From contig NZ_SELO01000013.1 of the NCBI RefSeq assembly GCF_004146235.1, positions 1 to 64,000 of the forward strand: DNA of 64,000 nt. Direction: 5' to 3'. Source of the DNA: Tropicimonas sp. IMCC6043 (lineage in GTDB: Bacteria > Pseudomonadota > Alphaproteobacteria > Rhodobacterales > Rhodobacteraceae). The notes beneath the pieces are model-generated. The model saw nothing but the letters and a program-made list of their open reading frames with translations. It did not search any database and was not told the DNA's origin. Each line of letters starts with the position of its first letter. Within the stretch, counting starts at the first letter, position 1. Made by a program: the position numbers and the translations under genes. Positions 63,200 through 64,000 of this stretch are shown piece by piece.

Positions 63200-64000
63200 A
63201 TGGAATGGAAGATGTCCGAACGCCATTGCCGTTTCGCCGGCACGTTCTTTCCGGCTGACGCCCGGGTCCTCGCCGCCGAAGTCGAGGCCTGCCTGCAGGC
63301 AGCAGGGGAGGCCGGCGCGGCACCGCCCTGCGCCATCGTGTCGGCTCACGCCGGATACGCCTATTCGGGGCGCTTCGCCGGGCTGTCCTTCGCGTCGGTG
63401 ACCTGGACGCCCGCGCGGGTTGTCGTCGTGTCACCCTCGCACCGGTACTGGTTTCGGGGCCTTGCGTTCCCGAGCCAGGACGTCTTCGCGACCCCGCTCG
63501 GTCCCCTTGCCATCGACCGGCGCGCCTGCGCCGCCCTCGCCGACGCCGGCCTCGCGCATCAGGAAGACGCCGCACATGACAACGAGCACGGGATCGAGAC
63601 CCAGCTTCCCTTTATCCGCAGCCTCTGGCCGGAAGCGAGACTCGTGCCGCTCGTCTGCGGCGACGTGCCGGCCACGCAGGTGGCCGCCGCACTGGACGCG
63701 CTCGCGGATCCTGACACGCTCACGGTCCTGTCCTCCGATCTCAGCCACTTCCTGACCCAGGACGAGGCGACGCGGAAAGACGCCGAGACCGCGCGTCTGA
63801 TCGAGACCGGCGAGGCGGAGGCACTGAGACCCGACAATGCCTGCGGCGCCACCGGCCTCCGCGGCTGGCTGCTCTCGGAGGCCGGTCAGGGCGCCAGGGC
63901 GCTGCGGCTCGGCATGGGCGACAGCGCAGCGGTGACCGGGGATCGCGACAGGGTCGTGGGCTATGGCGCCTGGGCGTTCTACCCGTCCGGTGCGGCGATG
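63200..64000 (+). CDS. amrB: Memo-family protein (AmmeMemoRadiSam protein B), 3' end outside window
   Basis: The frame from ATG 63200 (GGGG about 8 nt upstream) stays open to the right edge for 267 codons. The Memo/LigB-like fold signatures are RFAGTFFPADARVL at the N-terminus, AHAGYAYSGRFAG, VSPSHR, DNEHGIETQLPFI and SSDLSHF, whose His residues correspond to the metal-binding positions of the family. GMGDSAAVTGDRDRVVGYGAWAF near the edge is the usual C-terminal part, so only a few residues, or a fused AMMECR1 domain, are missing. It is divergent from the radical SAM gene of the same system. Confidence 0.88.
   Translation, partial: MEWKMSERHCRFAGTFFPADARVLAAEVEACLQAAGEAGAAPPCAIVSAHAGYAYSGRFAGLSFASVTWTPARVVVVSPSHRYWFRGLAFPSQDVFATPLGPLAIDRRACAALADAGLAHQEDAAHDNEHGIETQLPFIRSLWPEARLVPLVCGDVPATQVAAALDALADPDTLTVLSSDLSHFLTQDEATRKDAETARLIETGEAEALRPDNACGATGLRGWLLSEAGQGARALRLGMGDSAAVTGDRDRVVGYGAWAFYPSGAAM

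Overview
The window looks like chromosomal DNA of a high-GC alphaproteobacterium, most likely in or near the Rhodobacteraceae. This is inferred from gene content and base composition, not from a marker gene. About 45 protein genes are supported. I recognised no rRNA, tRNA or CRISPR array by eye.

Layout. (1) 1-5.4 kb is an accessory region whose first 3.3 kb is visibly more AT-rich than the rest. It holds a DarT-like ADP-ribosyltransferase with an unrecognised upstream partner, a SEC-C protein, the C-terminal stump of a phage-type primase/helicase, a bacterial haemoglobin and an IS66 transposase remnant. (2) 5.9-9.7 kb has a BBE-type flavoenzyme, an OmpA-like lipoprotein and an HMA-CDF cation transporter. 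(3) 10.1-17.4 kb is a lysine/pipecolate catabolic region: a glutaryl-CoA dehydrogenase, a fused 2-oxoacid dehydrogenase E1 and an acyltransferase-like protein on +, converging on an amaA-like oxidase and amaB on -. (4) 18.7-24.0 kb is a ytfQRT-yjfF galactofuranose-type ABC importer with a GntR/FCD regulator translationally coupled at its end. (5) 24.1-32.9 kb is a polyamine region: two amidases, potABCD, N-carbamoylputrescine amidase and acetylpolyamine amidohydrolase. (6) 33.0-36.7 kb encodes a multihaem electron-transfer module: pentahaem c, nine-haem OTR-like c and membrane cytochrome b. (7) 37.2-40.6 kb has a class V aminotransferase, an NAD-dependent epimerase and an AEC transporter.

(8) 40.7-61.8 kb is the most unusual part. 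On + lie a GST-P450 fusion, a membrane-anchored DyP-type peroxidase whose start overlaps the P450 stop, and a 1015-residue SGNH-trypsin-EEP nuclease fusion. Converging on these is a 13-kb run of eight - strand genes: a secreted Cys-containing protein, an NlpC/P60-PG-binding-SleB wall hydrolase, a CHAT protease, a class 3 lipase-subtilase fusion, an unknown 258-residue protein, a 2-TM protein, a caspase-FGE fusion and a VWA protein with four C-terminal repeats. Hydrolases against lipid, protein, nucleic acid and peptidoglycan, three unrelated regulated-protease folds (caspase, CHAT, trypsin) plus a subtilase, and two haem oxidant enzymes sit together. No STAND/AAA ATPase or dedicated sensor was recognised. 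I propose this as a candidate undescribed multi-effector (conflict, predation or cell-death) locus. The link between the two strands' genes is inference.

(9) 62.0-64.0 kb carries a divergent AmmeMemoRadiSam pair: a radical SAM gene on - and a Memo-family gene on + running off the right edge.
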